Source: Krasilnikoviella flava (lineage in GTDB: Bacteria; Actinomycetota; Actinomycetes; Actinomycetales; Cellulomonadaceae). Taken from it: a DNA stretch of 64,000 bases. The notes under the pieces were generated by a model. That model did no database searches. It was not told where the DNA came from and worked only from the letters and a program-made list of their open reading frames with translations. Shown one piece after another: positions 1-8,341 of this stretch; position 1 is the stretch's first letter, and every line of letters starts with the position of its first letter. Where the stretch lies: assembly GCF_900167525.1 (NCBI RefSeq), contig NZ_FUZQ01000004.1, forward strand, positions 244,747 through 308,746, in the 5' to 3' direction. Made by a program: the position numbers and the translations under genes.

Positions 1-2913
1 ACCGAGAAGACCACGGTGACGAAGGCGCCGAAGAAGGCCTCCCCGCGCAAGAAGGCTGCCACGGCCAAGGCCGACGCGGTCGCCGCGAAGCAGGAGACGG
101 CTGAGCCGGCAGCGCAGGAGCCGGCCGCGCCCCGCTCGCCCGCCGCCAGGGGCGGTGGGTCGGTGACGCCGCGTCTCGCGACGACGGCGGTCCTGTTCCA
201 GGCGCCGGACCTCTCGACCTCGCGCCGGTCTCGCCGGGCGCAGGCACCGGCCGGCCCGCCGCGCCCGCACGAGGAGACGGAGGCCGCAGCCGCCCCGGCG
301 GCCGAGGAGACCGGCACGTCGACCGCCGGCCCCGCGGCCGGAGCGGCGGCCGAGGAGACGACGACGGGCGGGTCGGCGAGGTCGGCGCGCACCCGGTCCG
401 CGCGGTCGACCCGCGGGTCGCGGGCAGCCAAGCGCGAGCAGGCCGCCCCGGATGCTCCCGTGGACGAGCCCGCGGTCGAGACGACGGCTGACCAGCCCGG
501 CGAGGACGCGACGCCGGCCGGGGCACCTGTTGCCGAGCAGGCCTCGGCCGAGGCGCCCGCGGCCGAGCAGACCGCGGCCGAGGTCGAGCTGAGCGAGGAC
601 GAGGCCGCCGCGGTCGAGGAGGTCGGCGCGATCGAGTCCGAGCTCGTGGCCGAAGGCGTCGAGCTCGTCGACCTGAGCCCGGAGGACCTGAGCGACGAGG
701 ACAGCGAGGACGACGAGATCCGCCCCCGCCGCCGTCGTCGGCGGGGTGGCCGGGGCCGTCGCGGCGGTCGCCGCCCCGAGGACGACGCCGAGGGCGACGA
801 GGACGGGTCGGACGAGGACGCGGCCGACGACGACCGCACTGCCGACGCGGACGCGGACGAGCGCGCCGACGAGCAGGGCGAGGACCACGCCGACGAGCAG
901 GGCGACGACGAGGAGGGCGGGGAGTCCGCCTCGAGCCGTCGGCGCCGCCGCCGTCGCCGGGGGACCCGCGCGGAGCGTGCGGAGGCCGCCGTGGCGCGCA
1001 CCCGCGACCGCGACGAGGTCACGGCGCTCAAGGGCTCGACGCGTCTCGAGGCGAAGCGTCAGCGCCGCCGCGAGGGCCGCGACGCGGGCCGCCGCCGCCA
1101 GATCATCACGGAGTCGGAGTTCCTCGCCCGCCGCGAGTCCGTCACCCGGTCGATGGTGGTGCGGGAGCGCGACGGGCGCACCCAGATCGCCGTGCTCGAG
1201 GACGGCGTGCTCGTGGAGCACTACGTGTCCCAGCAGTCGCAGGCGTCGATGGTGGGCAACGTCTACCTCGGCCGCGTGCAGAACGTGCTGCCCAGCATGG
1301 AGGCCGCGTTCGTCGACGTCGGCAAGGGGCGCAACGCCGTCCTGTACGCCGGCGAGGTGAACTGGGACGCTGCGGGCCTCGAGGGCCAGCCGCGCCGCAT
1401 CGAGGAGGCCCTGAAGTCGGGCGACTCGGTGCTGGTCCAGGTCACGAAGGACCCGATCGGTCACAAGGGCGCGCGCCTCACCTCGCAGGTCACGCTCGCC
1501 GGCCGCTACCTCGTGTTCGTGCCCGGTGGCGGCATGACCGGGATCAGCCGCAAGCTGCCCGACACCGAGCGCAGCCGGCTCAAGAAGATCCTGCGCGACG
1601 TCGTGCCCGAGGGTGCGGGCGTCATCGTGCGCACCGCCGCGGAGGGGGCGAGCGAGACCGAGCTGCGTGCCGACGTCGAGCGGCTGGAGGCGCAGTGGGC
1701 CTCGATCGAGAAGAAGTCCGCCTCCGCCAGCGCCCCGGCGCTGCTGCAGGGGGAGCCCGACCTCGCGATCCGCGTGGTGCGCGACATCTTCAACGACGAC
1801 TTCACGTCCCTGCAGATCCAGGGCGGGGCGTGGGACGAGATCTCGCAGTACGTCGACGAGCTCGCCCCGGACCTGCGCGAGCGCGTGACCAAGTGGACCG
1901 AGAACACCGACGTGTTCGCCGTGCACCGCGTGGACGAGCAGCTCGCCAAGGGCATGGACCGCAAGGTCTGGCTGCCCTCGGGCGGCTCGCTCGTCATCGA
2001 CCGCACCGAGGCGATGACGGTCATCGACGTCAACACCGGTAAGTTCACCGGCGCGGGCGGCACCCTCGAGGAGACCGTCACCAGGAACAACCTCGAGGCG
2101 GCCGAGGAGATCGTGCGCCAGCTGCGGCTGCGCGACATCGGCGGCATCGTCGTCATCGACTTCATCGACATGGTGCTCGAGTCGAACCGCGACCTGGTGC
2201 TCCGCCGGCTGGTGGAGTGCCTGGGCCGCGACCGCACCAAGCACCAGGTGGCGGAGGTCACCTCGCTCGGCCTGGTGCAGATGACCCGCAAGCGCGTGGG
2301 CCAGGGCCTGGTCGAAGCTTTTTCGGAGACCTGCGAGCACTGCAAGGGTCGCGGGTTCATCGTGCACAGCGAGCCGATCGAGAAGGGCGCTCCGCACCAG
2401 CACGGTGACGGCGACCAGGCCGACGGCTCGAAGCGCTCGCGCCGCAAGCGCGGCGGCAAGCAGGCGGAGCCCGCGGCCTCGGCCCCGGCGGCCGAGGTGC
2501 CGACGTTGCCCGAGGACAGGTCCGAGGCGCGCGAGGCTGTCAAGGCCACGCTCGCGACGATCGCGGCCGCGGCGGCTCACGCGCACGAGCACGAGGCCAA
2601 GGACGGTGCCGACGACGCTGCCGAGGACGTGGCGAAGGGCGGCGCCCCGGTTGCGGAGGCTCCCGCCGCCGAAGCCCCCGCCCCGGTCGTGCTCCCCGAG
2701 CCGGTGGAGGCGCCGGCGGTGACGCCCGTCGCCCCGGAGACGCTCATCGAGCTGCCCGAGCGGAAGCCGGAGGCGGAGCCCGCCCCGGAGCAGCCCGCCG
2801 AGAAGCCTGTGAAGAAGGCGCCGCGCCGAGCGCGCAAAGGAGCCGGAGCACCGAGGTCTGCTCAGCCGGGTGCTGGGGAGGCTACGGCCGCGGGAGTGAC
2901 CGGCACCGAGTGA
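1..2913 (+). CDS. rne: RNase E/G family endoribonuclease, 5' end outside window
   Basis: Single-strand-specific endoribonuclease for mRNA decay and rRNA/tRNA maturation. The frame is open back to base 1 and the first GTG (16) has no ribosome binding site, so the true start probably lies upstream. Visible order: a long Ala/Glu/Pro-rich N-terminal extension; two Arg-rich blocks (near 721-775 and 934-965) that could bind RNA; the S1-containing catalytic core from about 1140; catalytic-core motifs VIDVNTGKFTG (near 2020-2050) and GGIVVIDFIDM (near 2140-2170); the CEHCKGRG zinc-link motif (near 2332-2355) used for tetramerisation; then a low-complexity Ala/Pro/Glu tail. Long disordered flanks on both sides of the core are the usual actinobacterial RNase E arrangement. 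The stop lies inside a 14-bp tandem repeat. Confidence 0.92.
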   Translation, partial: TEKTTVTKAPKKASPRKKAATAKADAVAAKQETAEPAAQEPAAPRSPAARGGGSVTPRLATTAVLFQAPDLSTSRRSRRAQAPAGPPRPHEETEAAAAPAAEETGTSTAGPAAGAAAEETTTGGSARSARTRSARSTRGSRAAKREQAAPDAPVDEPAVETTADQPGEDATPAGAPVAEQASAEAPAAEQTAAEVELSEDEAAAVEEVGAIESELVAEGVELVDLSPEDLSDEDSEDDEIRPRRRRRRGGRGRRGGRRPEDDAEGDEDGSDEDAADDDRTADADADERADEQGEDHADEQGDDEEGGESASSRRRRRRRRGTRAERAEAAVARTRDRDEVTALKGSTRLEAKRQRRREGRDAGRRRQIITESEFLARRESVTRSMVVRERDGRTQIAVLEDGVLVEHYVSQQSQASMVGNVYLGRVQNVLPSMEAAFVDVGKGRNAVLYAGEVNWDAAGLEGQPRRIEEALKSGDSVLVQVTKDPIGHKGARLTSQVTLAGRYLVFVPGGGMTGISRKLPDTERSRLKKILRDVVPEGAGVIVRTAAEGASETELRADVERLEAQWASIEKKSASASAPALLQGEPDLAIRVVRDIFNDDFTSLQIQGGAWDEISQYVDELAPDLRERVTKWTENTDVFAVHRVDEQLAKGMDRKVWLPSGGSLVIDRTEAMTVIDVNTGKFTGAGGTLEETVTRNNLEAAEEIVRQLRLRDIGGIVVIDFIDMVLESNRDLVLRRLVECLGRDRTKHQVAEVTSLGLVQMTRKRVGQGLVEAFSETCEHCKGRGFIVHSEPIEKGAPHQHGDGDQADGSKRSRRKRGGKQAEPAASAPAAEVPTLPEDRSEAREAVKATLATIAAAAAHAHEHEAKDGADDAAEDVAKGGAPVAEAPAAEAPAPVVLPEPVEAPAVTPVAPETLIELPERKPEAEPAPEQPAEKPVKKAPRRARKGAGAPRSAQPGAGEATAAGVTGTE

Positions 2914-2972
2914 CCGGCACCGAGTGACCGGCACCGAGTGACCGGCACCGAGTGACCGGCACCGAGTGACCG
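2897..2972. repeat. 14-bp tandem repeat, five copies, across the rne stop
   Basis: Five perfect copies of TGACCGGCACCGAG (2897-2910, 2911-2924, 2925-2938, 2939-2952, 2953-2966) plus a partial sixth. The first copy encodes the last residues of the RNase (VTGTE) and the TGA of the second copy is its stop codon. Copy-number slippage would therefore leave the protein unchanged as long as two copies remain. Confidence 0.95.
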
Positions 2973-2975
2973 CCA

Positions 2976-3017
2976 GACGACGGCGGGCCCGAACGCAGGT
3001 TCGGGCCCGCCGTCGTC
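2976..3017. terminator. bidirectional hairpin terminator after rne
   Basis: A perfect 18-bp stem (2976-2993 with 3000-3017) encloses a 6-nt loop. It lies between rne and the convergent hydrolase gene and overlaps the hydrolase stop codon, so it can serve both. There is no long T tract, as is common in high-GC actinobacteria. Confidence 0.85.
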
Positions 3018-3693
3018 AGGCGTCCGGGACGATCGCCCGCTCGTCGTCCAGGCGGCCGTAGAACTCGCTGAGCGTCGCCGAGAAGCTCTCGGGGTGCTGC
3101 TCGTTCCACGGGTGGCCTGCGCCGGGGACCACCTGCAGCCGGGCGCCGGGGACCTCGTGTGCGAGGCGGCGGGCGGCGGGCAGGTTCGCGACGTCGCGGG
3201 AGCCGCACAGGACGAGCGTGGGCACGTGGATCTCGCGCAGGCGCGGCACCGTGTCGACCCGGCTGATCGACCGCAGCACGGCGAGCCAGTCGGCCTTGGT
3301 GAGCCCCATCCCGGCGGCGACCCGCTCTGGTAGCAGCCTGATCACGCCCCGCTGCACGGCCATGAGCACGGGGTTCGGGCGCACCTGGGTGCCGGACAGC
3401 ACCAGCGACGCCACGCGGTCGGGGTGGTCCAGGGCGAGCTGGGTCGCCGTCATGGCCCCGAGCGACAGACCGCACAGGTGCACCCTGTCGAGGTTGCGCG
3501 CGTCCAGATCGTCGACGAGGGACCGTGCCGCCCCCTGGACCGTGAAAGGTGTGCGCGCGGCCCCTGTGATCCCCGGGACGGGGGGCGCGAAGCCGGTGTA
3601 CCCCGGCGGCAGCGCTGTGAGCTGGGCGTCCCAGGACGAAGGGCTCGCACCGAGCCCGTGGAGGAACATCACCGTGCGTGCGTCGTCGGTCAC
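3016..3693 (-). CDS. alpha/beta hydrolase
   Basis: Small cytoplasmic alpha/beta-hydrolase of about 225 residues, in the size range of 3-oxoadipate enol-lactonase-like and esterase enzymes; the substrate cannot be told. The oxyanion-side HGLGAS motif is near the N-terminus, the nucleophile elbow is GLSLG (Ser about 77), the acid is in CGSRD and the base in GAGHPWN. I prefer the GTG at 3693 over the in-frame GTG at 3702, because a -10-like TAGCGT on the minus strand (3701-3706) sits 7 nt before it, matching the leaderless pattern seen elsewhere in the window. It is convergent with rne and divergent from thymidine kinase. Confidence 0.82.
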   Translation of the reverse strand: MTDDARTVMFLHGLGASPSSWDAQLTALPPGYTGFAPPVPGITGAARTPFTVQGAARSLVDDLDARNLDRVHLCGLSLGAMTATQLALDHPDRVASLVLSGTQVRPNPVLMAVQRGVIRLLPERVAAGMGLTKADWLAVLRSISRVDTVPRLREIHVPTLVLCGSRDVANLPAARRLAHEVPGARLQVVPGAGHPWNEQHPESFSATLSEFYGRLDDERAIVPDA

Positions 3694-3722
3694 GCCCGCC
3701 ACGCTAGCCGGGTGCTTGACTG

Positions 3723-4316
3723 GTGACCATGCCGAGAACCACGGACGACGGGCGCATGGGGCGGCTCGAGGTGATCGCCGGCCCGATGTTCGCCGGCAAG
3801 ACCGAGGAGCTGGTGCGCCGGGTGCACCGCGCGCAGGTCGCGCGGCGCGGGGTGCTCGTCGTCGGGCACGAGCTCGACACCCGCAGCGGGCCGGGCCGGG
3901 TCGCGTCGCACTCCGGGCTCGAGGTGCCGTCCCGGAGCGTGGGCGAGGCCGGCCAGATCCTGGCGCTCGTCGCCGACGGCACGGAGCTGGTGGCGGTCGA
4001 CGAGGCGCAGTTCTTCGGCCCGGACCTGGTGGACGTCGCGACGGCCCTGGCCGACGCCGGCCTGGTGGTCGTCGTGGCGGGGCTGTCGGTGACGTTCGAC
4101 GGCCGCGCCTTCCAGCCGGTGGCCGACCTCGTCGCCGTCGCCGAGTCGGTCACCAAGCTCACCGCGGTGTGCGCGGTCTGCGGCCGGGACGCGGCCTTCC
4201 ACGTGCGGCTCGAGGCAGTGCCCACGGGCGACGACGACGCGCTGGCCCCGACCTCGGGTCACGTGGGTGGCGCCGAGTCGTACGAGGCACGCTGCCGGCG
4301 CCACCGGCACGGGTGA
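3723..4316 (+). CDS. tdk: thymidine kinase, type II
   Basis: Phosphorylates thymidine to dTMP in nucleotide salvage. About 197 residues, normal for the TK1-like family. The P-loop GPMFAGKT lies near residues 20-27, the Walker B-like VDEAQFF near 95-101, and a zinc-binding pair (CAVC) followed by a late Cys in the last ten residues. A lasso-type YEARC segment is at the C-terminus. Possible starts are GTG 3723, ATG 3729 and ATG 3756; none has a clear ribosome binding site, and the conserved fold begins right after the third. The gene is divergent from the hydrolase, with 29 bp between the chosen starts. Confidence 0.88.
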   Translation: MTMPRTTDDGRMGRLEVIAGPMFAGKTEELVRRVHRAQVARRGVLVVGHELDTRSGPGRVASHSGLEVPSRSVGEAGQILALVADGTELVAVDEAQFFGPDLVDVATALADAGLVVVVAGLSVTFDGRAFQPVADLVAVAESVTKLTAVCAVCGRDAAFHVRLEAVPTGDDDALAPTSGHVGGAESYEARCRRHRHG

Positions 4317-4340
4317 CGCCGGCGAGCGGACCGAGGGCGG

Positions 4341-5444
4341 TCAGCGCCGCCCGAGCTGCTGCCGCATCGGGCAGTCGAACGGGTCGCGGGCGGCCAGCCC
4401 CACCTCGTTGAGGTAGCGCACGACGATCGCGTACGAGCGCAGCAGCGAGGTCTCGGTGTACGGCATGCCGAGCCGCGCGCAGTGCTCGCGGACGATCAGC
4501 CGGGCCCGCGCCAGGTGCGGGCGGGGCATGCTGGGGAAGAGGTGGTGCTCGACCTGGAGGTTGAGGCCGCCCATCAGCACGCTCATCCAGGCGCCTCCGG
4601 TCACGTTGCGGGACGTCAGCACCTGCTTCGACAGGAAGTCGATGCGGCTGCCCTCGGGGATCATCGTCATGCCTTTGTGGTTGGGCGCGAACGTCGCGCC
4701 CATGTAGACGCCGAAGACAGCGAGCTGGACGCCGAGGAACGCGAACCCGAGCCCGAGCGGCAGCCACCAGAAGATCACGGCGACGTAGACGGTCAGGCGC
4801 ACCAGGATGGTGGCGAGCTCGCGCCGTCGGGCCCCGCGGTCCTCCGGCGGTCCGGTCATCAGCGACCGCACGGCCGTGACGTGCAGGTTGAGCCCCTCGA
4901 GGGTGAGCAGCGGGAAGAACAGCCACCCTTGCCGGCGGGTGATCGCGCCCAGGAACCCGCGGTGGTCGGCGGCCGCCTCCGCGGTGAAGGAGATGACGCC
5001 GGGGGCGACGTCGGGGTCCTTGCCCACGTGGTTGGGGTTGGCGTGGTGGCGCGTGTGCTTCGTCATCCACCACGAGTAGCTGATCCCGACGACGGCGTTG
5101 GCGAGGATGCGCCCGACCCGGTCGTTGAGCGGCCCGGACGCGAAGACCTGCCGGTGCGCGGTCTCGTGCGTGAGGAAGGCGAGCTGGGTCAGCACCACTC
5201 CGAGCACGGCGGCGACCAGCAGCTGGAACCAGGAGTCGCCCAGCAGGACGAACGCGGTCACGACCCCGCCGAGCGCGACGGCGAGTGCGACGGCGACGGC
5301 GAGGTAGTAGCCGTACGCCCGGCGCAGCAGTCCCGCGTCGCGGACCTCCCGGGACAGCGCGCCGTAGGCGCTGGTGAACTGTGCCGCGGCACCGCCGCGC
5401 GGGGCGGCGTTGCTCTCGAGGACGGCCGGGACGACTGGGGGCAT
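4341..5444 (-). CDS. membrane fatty-acid desaturase
   Basis: Integral-membrane non-haem di-iron desaturase of about 367 residues, introducing a double bond into acyl chains to adjust membrane fluidity. All three histidine boxes are present: HETAHR (residues 93-98), HTRHH (130-134) and EHHLFP (299-304). Hydrophobic segments lie around residues 48-68 and 74-92, with more between the second and third boxes. The start at 5444 (MPPVV) was chosen because the open frame upstream to 5684 is Arg-rich and overlaps the neighbouring gene. The closest type is acyl-lipid or acyl-CoA desaturase; regioselectivity cannot be read from the sequence. Confidence 0.87.
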   Translation of the reverse strand: MPPVVPAVLESNAAPRGGAAAQFTSAYGALSREVRDAGLLRRAYGYYLAVAVALAVALGGVVTAFVLLGDSWFQLLVAAVLGVVLTQLAFLTHETAHRQVFASGPLNDRVGRILANAVVGISYSWWMTKHTRHHANPNHVGKDPDVAPGVISFTAEAAADHRGFLGAITRRQGWLFFPLLTLEGLNLHVTAVRSLMTGPPEDRGARRRELATILVRLTVYVAVIFWWLPLGLGFAFLGVQLAVFGVYMGATFAPNHKGMTMIPEGSRIDFLSKQVLTSRNVTGGAWMSVLMGGLNLQVEHHLFPSMPRPHLARARLIVREHCARLGMPYTETSLLRSYAIVVRYLNEVGLAARDPFDCPMRQQLGRR

Positions 5445-5536
5445 GCACGCCTCGCAGGGGTCGGGGTCGACTTCCCAGCCGAGGTGTGAGCGGTCGCTCG
5501 GTCGTGCGGATGCCTCGAGCCTACGGGGCCGTAGGT

Positions 5537-6394
5537 TCAGGGCAAGGGGGATGTCCCCCCGAGTGCGCCGAGCCGGGCGAGCAGCCGGTGCGACGTCTCG
5601 GCGTCCGCGGCCGCGAGGATCCCGCGCCCGCCGCGGACGGGCCCGCCGTCGAGGTCGGTGACGACGCACCCTGCCGCCTCGCACAGCGCGACGCCGGGCA
5701 GGAAGTGGACGCTGTCGTCGACGCTCGCGCCCGTGAGGTACGCGGCCTGTCGGCCGACGGCCACCCAGGCGAGGGCGAGCGAGGTGGAGGCCACGCGCAC
5801 GGCGAACGCCGCCCGCAGGGCCGCGTCCGCGACGAGGGCGGGCGCACGGCCCCCGTTGTCCACGTCCACGTTGACGAGCCGGGTCACGGGCGTGGGTGCG
5901 GCGTCCTCCTCCCGGACGCCCGGGCGTGCCCCGCGCACGCGGGTGCGGGACCCGTCGGTCCAGATCACCTCGCCCGTGAGCGGGTCGGCGACGGCCGCGG
6001 CCAGGACGCGCTCGCCGCCGCGGTCACGCGCGACGAGAGCCACGTTGACGCCGAACGCCGGGACGCCGGCGGCGAAGTTGAGGGTCCCGCACAGCGGGTC
6101 GACGTACCAGCGCCGGGCGGCGTCCCCGCCGGTGGCGCCGAGCTCCTCGCCGACGACGCCGTCGCCCGGGCGCGCCGTGGCGAGCACGGCGCGGATCGCG
6201 CGCTCGGCCGCGACGTCGGTGTCGGTGGCGAAGTCCAGCGCCGACTTGGCGTGCCGCGTGACCGGGTGCCGGTAGGCGGCGGACACCTCCGCCGCACCGG
6301 CGAGGGCGGCGGACACCGCGACCTCGACGTCGCCGGGATCACGGGGCGTCCGCACGGCGGAGCCGGGGGCCATGGATTCGGTCATGGAGCGCAT
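5537..6394 (-). CDS. inositol-monophosphatase-family protein with altered metal site
   Basis: About 285 residues with the overall inositol monophosphatase / FBPase-like fold. GEE (residues 82-84) supplies the first metal ligand. The signature DPxDGTxNF is DPLCGTLNF (99-107), so the second Asp is Cys. The C-terminal WDxAAG motif is replaced by HFLPG before CEAAG (230-242). Two of the usual metal-binding Asp residues are therefore missing, so phosphatase activity is doubtful or uses a changed site. I recall similar DPLCGT variants in other actinobacteria, which suggests a real subfamily and not a decayed gene. Alternative starts are ATG 6385 and 6373. Confidence 0.75.
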   Translation of the reverse strand: MRSMTESMAPGSAVRTPRDPGDVEVAVSAALAGAAEVSAAYRHPVTRHAKSALDFATDTDVAAERAIRAVLATARPGDGVVGEELGATGGDAARRWYVDPLCGTLNFAAGVPAFGVNVALVARDRGGERVLAAAVADPLTGEVIWTDGSRTRVRGARPGVREEDAAPTPVTRLVNVDVDNGGRAPALVADAALRAAFAVRVASTSLALAWVAVGRQAAYLTGASVDDSVHFLPGVALCEAAGCVVTDLDGGPVRGGRGILAAADAETSHRLLARLGALGGTSPLP

Positions 6395-6431
6395 CCTGGC
6401 ACGGCGGCACGAGCGCCGGGGCCCCGCCGCG

Positions 6432-7049
6432 TCAGTCCTCCACCAGCGGCACGAACGAGTAGGTCCCGTGCTCGGAGGCGCGGGTGGTGCCGTGGTCGTC
6501 GCGGGTGACGAGCACCATCACGTGCCGCACCGGGATGACCATGCGGCCGCCGCGCGCCACCTGGTCGACGAGCTCGTCGGGAAGCCGGGTGGCCGCGGCG
6601 GACACCAGCACCCGGTGCCAGCCGCCCTCGCGCGGCGCCCCGAGCACCCCGGGGGTGGCGTGGGCGACGCGCGCCCAGGTCGTGCCGGTGCGGCGCACGT
6701 TCGCCGCGCCCCAGGCGGCGATGTCGGCGTGCCGCTCGAGGCCCAGCACCGAGCCGGTGGGGCCGACGAGCCGCGCCAGCAGCGCCGTCGTCCACCCGGA
6801 TCCGGCGCCGACGTCGAGCACGGTCGCGCCGACCGGCACGGCCAGGAGGCGGAGCATCGCCGCGACGGTGGACGGCTGCGAGCACGTCTGGCCGTGCCCG
6901 ATCTCGATCGGCCGGTCGGCGGCGGACCACCGTCGCCCGGAGCGGGGCAGGAAGCCGCGCCGGTCGACGTCGCGCAGCGCGGCCGTCACCGCGTCGTCGA
7001 CGCCCCCGGCGCCCGTCGGCAGGTCGGCGTGCCCGGTCCGTCCCGTCAT
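6432..7049 (-). CDS. protein-L-isoaspartate O-methyltransferase family
   Basis: SAM-dependent methyltransferase of the PCMT family, which repairs isoaspartyl residues in aged proteins. The characteristic N-terminal RGFLPRS and IGHGQTCSQPSTVAAML segments are followed by motif I, VLDVGAGSGWTTALLA. About 205 residues, near the usual 200-220. The chosen start is ATG 7049; a GTG at 7082 adds 11 residues but has no better ribosome binding site. The gene lies tail-to-head with the IMPase-like gene, with a gap of 37 bp. Confidence 0.85.
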   Translation of the reverse strand: MTGRTGHADLPTGAGGVDDAVTAALRDVDRRGFLPRSGRRWSAADRPIEIGHGQTCSQPSTVAAMLRLLAVPVGATVLDVGAGSGWTTALLARLVGPTGSVLGLERHADIAAWGAANVRRTGTTWARVAHATPGVLGAPREGGWHRVLVSAAATRLPDELVDQVARGGRMVIPVRHVMVLVTRDDHGTTRASEHGTYSFVPLVED

Positions 7050-7163
7050 TCCCTCATCGTCACCCCGCCCCGCGTCCGACACCGGGCGAGCGACGGCGGC
7101 CGGGTCGACGATCGAGGGGAGCGGCCGGCGACCGCCGCCGGCCCCGGACCCTCGGAGGACGAC

Positions 7164-7373
7164 ATGGCAGGCACGGTCGCGCGCGTCACGGAGATCACCG
7201 CCCGCTCGGACACGAGCTTCGAGGACGCGATCCGCGTCGGACTCGAGCGCGCCGGCCGGACGGTCCGCAACATCACGAGCGCCTGGGTGAAGGAGCAGAA
7301 GGTGGAGGTGTCGGACGGCGCGGTCGTCGCGTGGCAGGTGGACATGCAGGTGACGTTCGTCCTCGACGAGTGA
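7164..7373 (+). CDS. dodecin family flavin-binding protein
   Basis: A 69-residue dodecin: a small protein that forms hollow dodecamers which bind and buffer flavins such as FMN or riboflavin. The sequence shows the beta-alpha-beta-beta pattern with an N-terminal VARVTEITARS strand, the SFEDAIRVGLERA helix, and a C-terminal WQVDMQVTFVLDE strand; VKEQKVEV forms the middle strand. A GGAGG (7154-7158) sits 5 nt before the ATG, fixing the start. It stands alone between a minus-strand methyltransferase and the ribosomal-protein operon. Confidence 0.9.
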   Translation: MAGTVARVTEITARSDTSFEDAIRVGLERAGRTVRNITSAWVKEQKVEVSDGAVVAWQVDMQVTFVLDE

Positions 7374-7426
7374 GCGGGACCCGGCGTGAGGTGGGCCACG
7401 TCACGGCCGCACGGACCGACCGTCGT

Positions 7427-7455
7427 TTGAACCGATGGGGGCCGTGACGTAGTCT
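7427..7455 (+). promoter_or_regulatory. sigma-70-type promoter for rplU-rpmA
   Basis: The -35 TTGAAC (7427-7432) and -10 TAGTCT (7450-7455) are separated by 17 nt. The predicted transcript start near 7462 gives a leader of about 135 nt before rplU, in which I see no obvious known riboswitch or stable hairpin. Confidence 0.6.
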
Positions 7456-7596
7456 GGGACGTCGGCGCGCCTCTGGCGTGCCAGTCCCGTGTGTCCACGA
7501 CGCACCGCACTCGACCGCCGCGGCGGGCCGAGTTGCAGACCAAGTCGGTGAAGAACGTCGTGCGGCATGCCCAGACCAGGAGAGATGAGCAGCAAC

Positions 7597-7905
7597 ATGG
7601 TGTACGCGATCGTCAAGGCCGGTGGCCGACAGGAGAAGGTGTCCGTCGGGGACATCGTCGTCATGGACCGTGTCAAGGCCCAGGCCGGGGACACGGTGGA
7701 GCTGCCCGCTCTGCTTCTGGTGGACGGGGAGAAGGTGACCACCGACGCCGCGAAGCTGGCGAAGGTCAAGGTCACCGCGGAGGTCGTGCGGGACGAGAAG
7801 GGTCCGAAGATCACGATCCTCAAGTACAAGAACAAGACCGGCTACCGCAAGCGCCAGGGCCACCGCCAGTCGCTGACCCGCCTCAAGGTCACCGGCATCA
7901 AGTGA
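7597..7905 (+). CDS. rplU: 50S ribosomal protein L21
   Basis: Large-subunit protein that contacts 23S rRNA. The 102 residues from [12 protein letters not shown] match the standard L21 length, with the typical basic end ([14 protein letters not shown]). An in-frame ATG at 7567 would add ten residues without family support; the GGAGAG near 7577-7582 lies about a dozen nt from the chosen ATG. First gene of rplU-rpmA, 83 bp ahead of rpmA. Confidence 0.95.
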   Translation: MVYAIVKAGGRQEKVSVGDIVVMDRVKAQAGDTVELPALLLVDGEKVTTDAAKLAKVKVTAEVVRDEKGPKITILKYKNKTGYRKRQGHRQSLTRLKVTGIK

Positions 7906-7988
7906 CTCATCGCCGGGCCGAGCGCGACACCCGCAGCACGGCCCGCGGCACTGATCCCCTCGTTCTTCGCAGAAAGCAGGTCTGACAG

Positions 7989-8246
7989 ATGGCACACAAG
8001 AAGGGCGCGAGCTCCTCGCGCAACGGTCGTGACTCGAACTCCCAGCGCCTCGGCGTGAAGCGCTACGGTGGCCAGGTCGTCAAGGCCGGCGAGATCATCG
8101 TCCGCCAGCGTGGCACCCACTTCCACCCCGGCGAGAACGTCGGCCGTGGCGGCGACGACACGCTGTTCGCGCTGACCGCCGGCTCTGTCGCCTTCGCGAC
8201 GCGTCGTGGCCGCAAGGTCATCGACATCGTCGCGGCCGAGGTCTGA
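7989..8246 (+). CDS. rpmA: 50S ribosomal protein L27
   Basis: Large-subunit protein near the peptidyl transferase centre. The 85-residue sequence begins [16 protein letters not shown] and has the conserved [21 protein letters not shown] core. It begins directly at MAHKKG, so there is none of the cleavable N-terminal extension seen in Firmicutes L27. It lies downstream of rplU in the same transcript and is followed by a hairpin before obg. Confidence 0.96.
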   Translation: MAHKKGASSSRNGRDSNSQRLGVKRYGGQVVKAGEIIVRQRGTHFHPGENVGRGGDDTLFALTAGSVAFATRRGRKVIDIVAAEV

Positions 8247-8282
8247 GCCGCAACACACTTCCTCGACTCCCACCCGAGTCGA

Positions 8283-8324
8283 CGACGAGGGGCGCACCGT
8301 CGCGGTGCGTCCCTCGTCGCTTTG
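8283..8324 (+). terminator. hairpin between rpmA and obg
   Basis: A 17-bp stem with one G-U pair (8283-8299 with 8303-8319) and a 3-nt loop, followed by CTTTG. It likely ends or attenuates transcription from rpmA before obg. Confidence 0.75.
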
Positions 8325-8341
8325 CCTGAGAGGATCTGACC

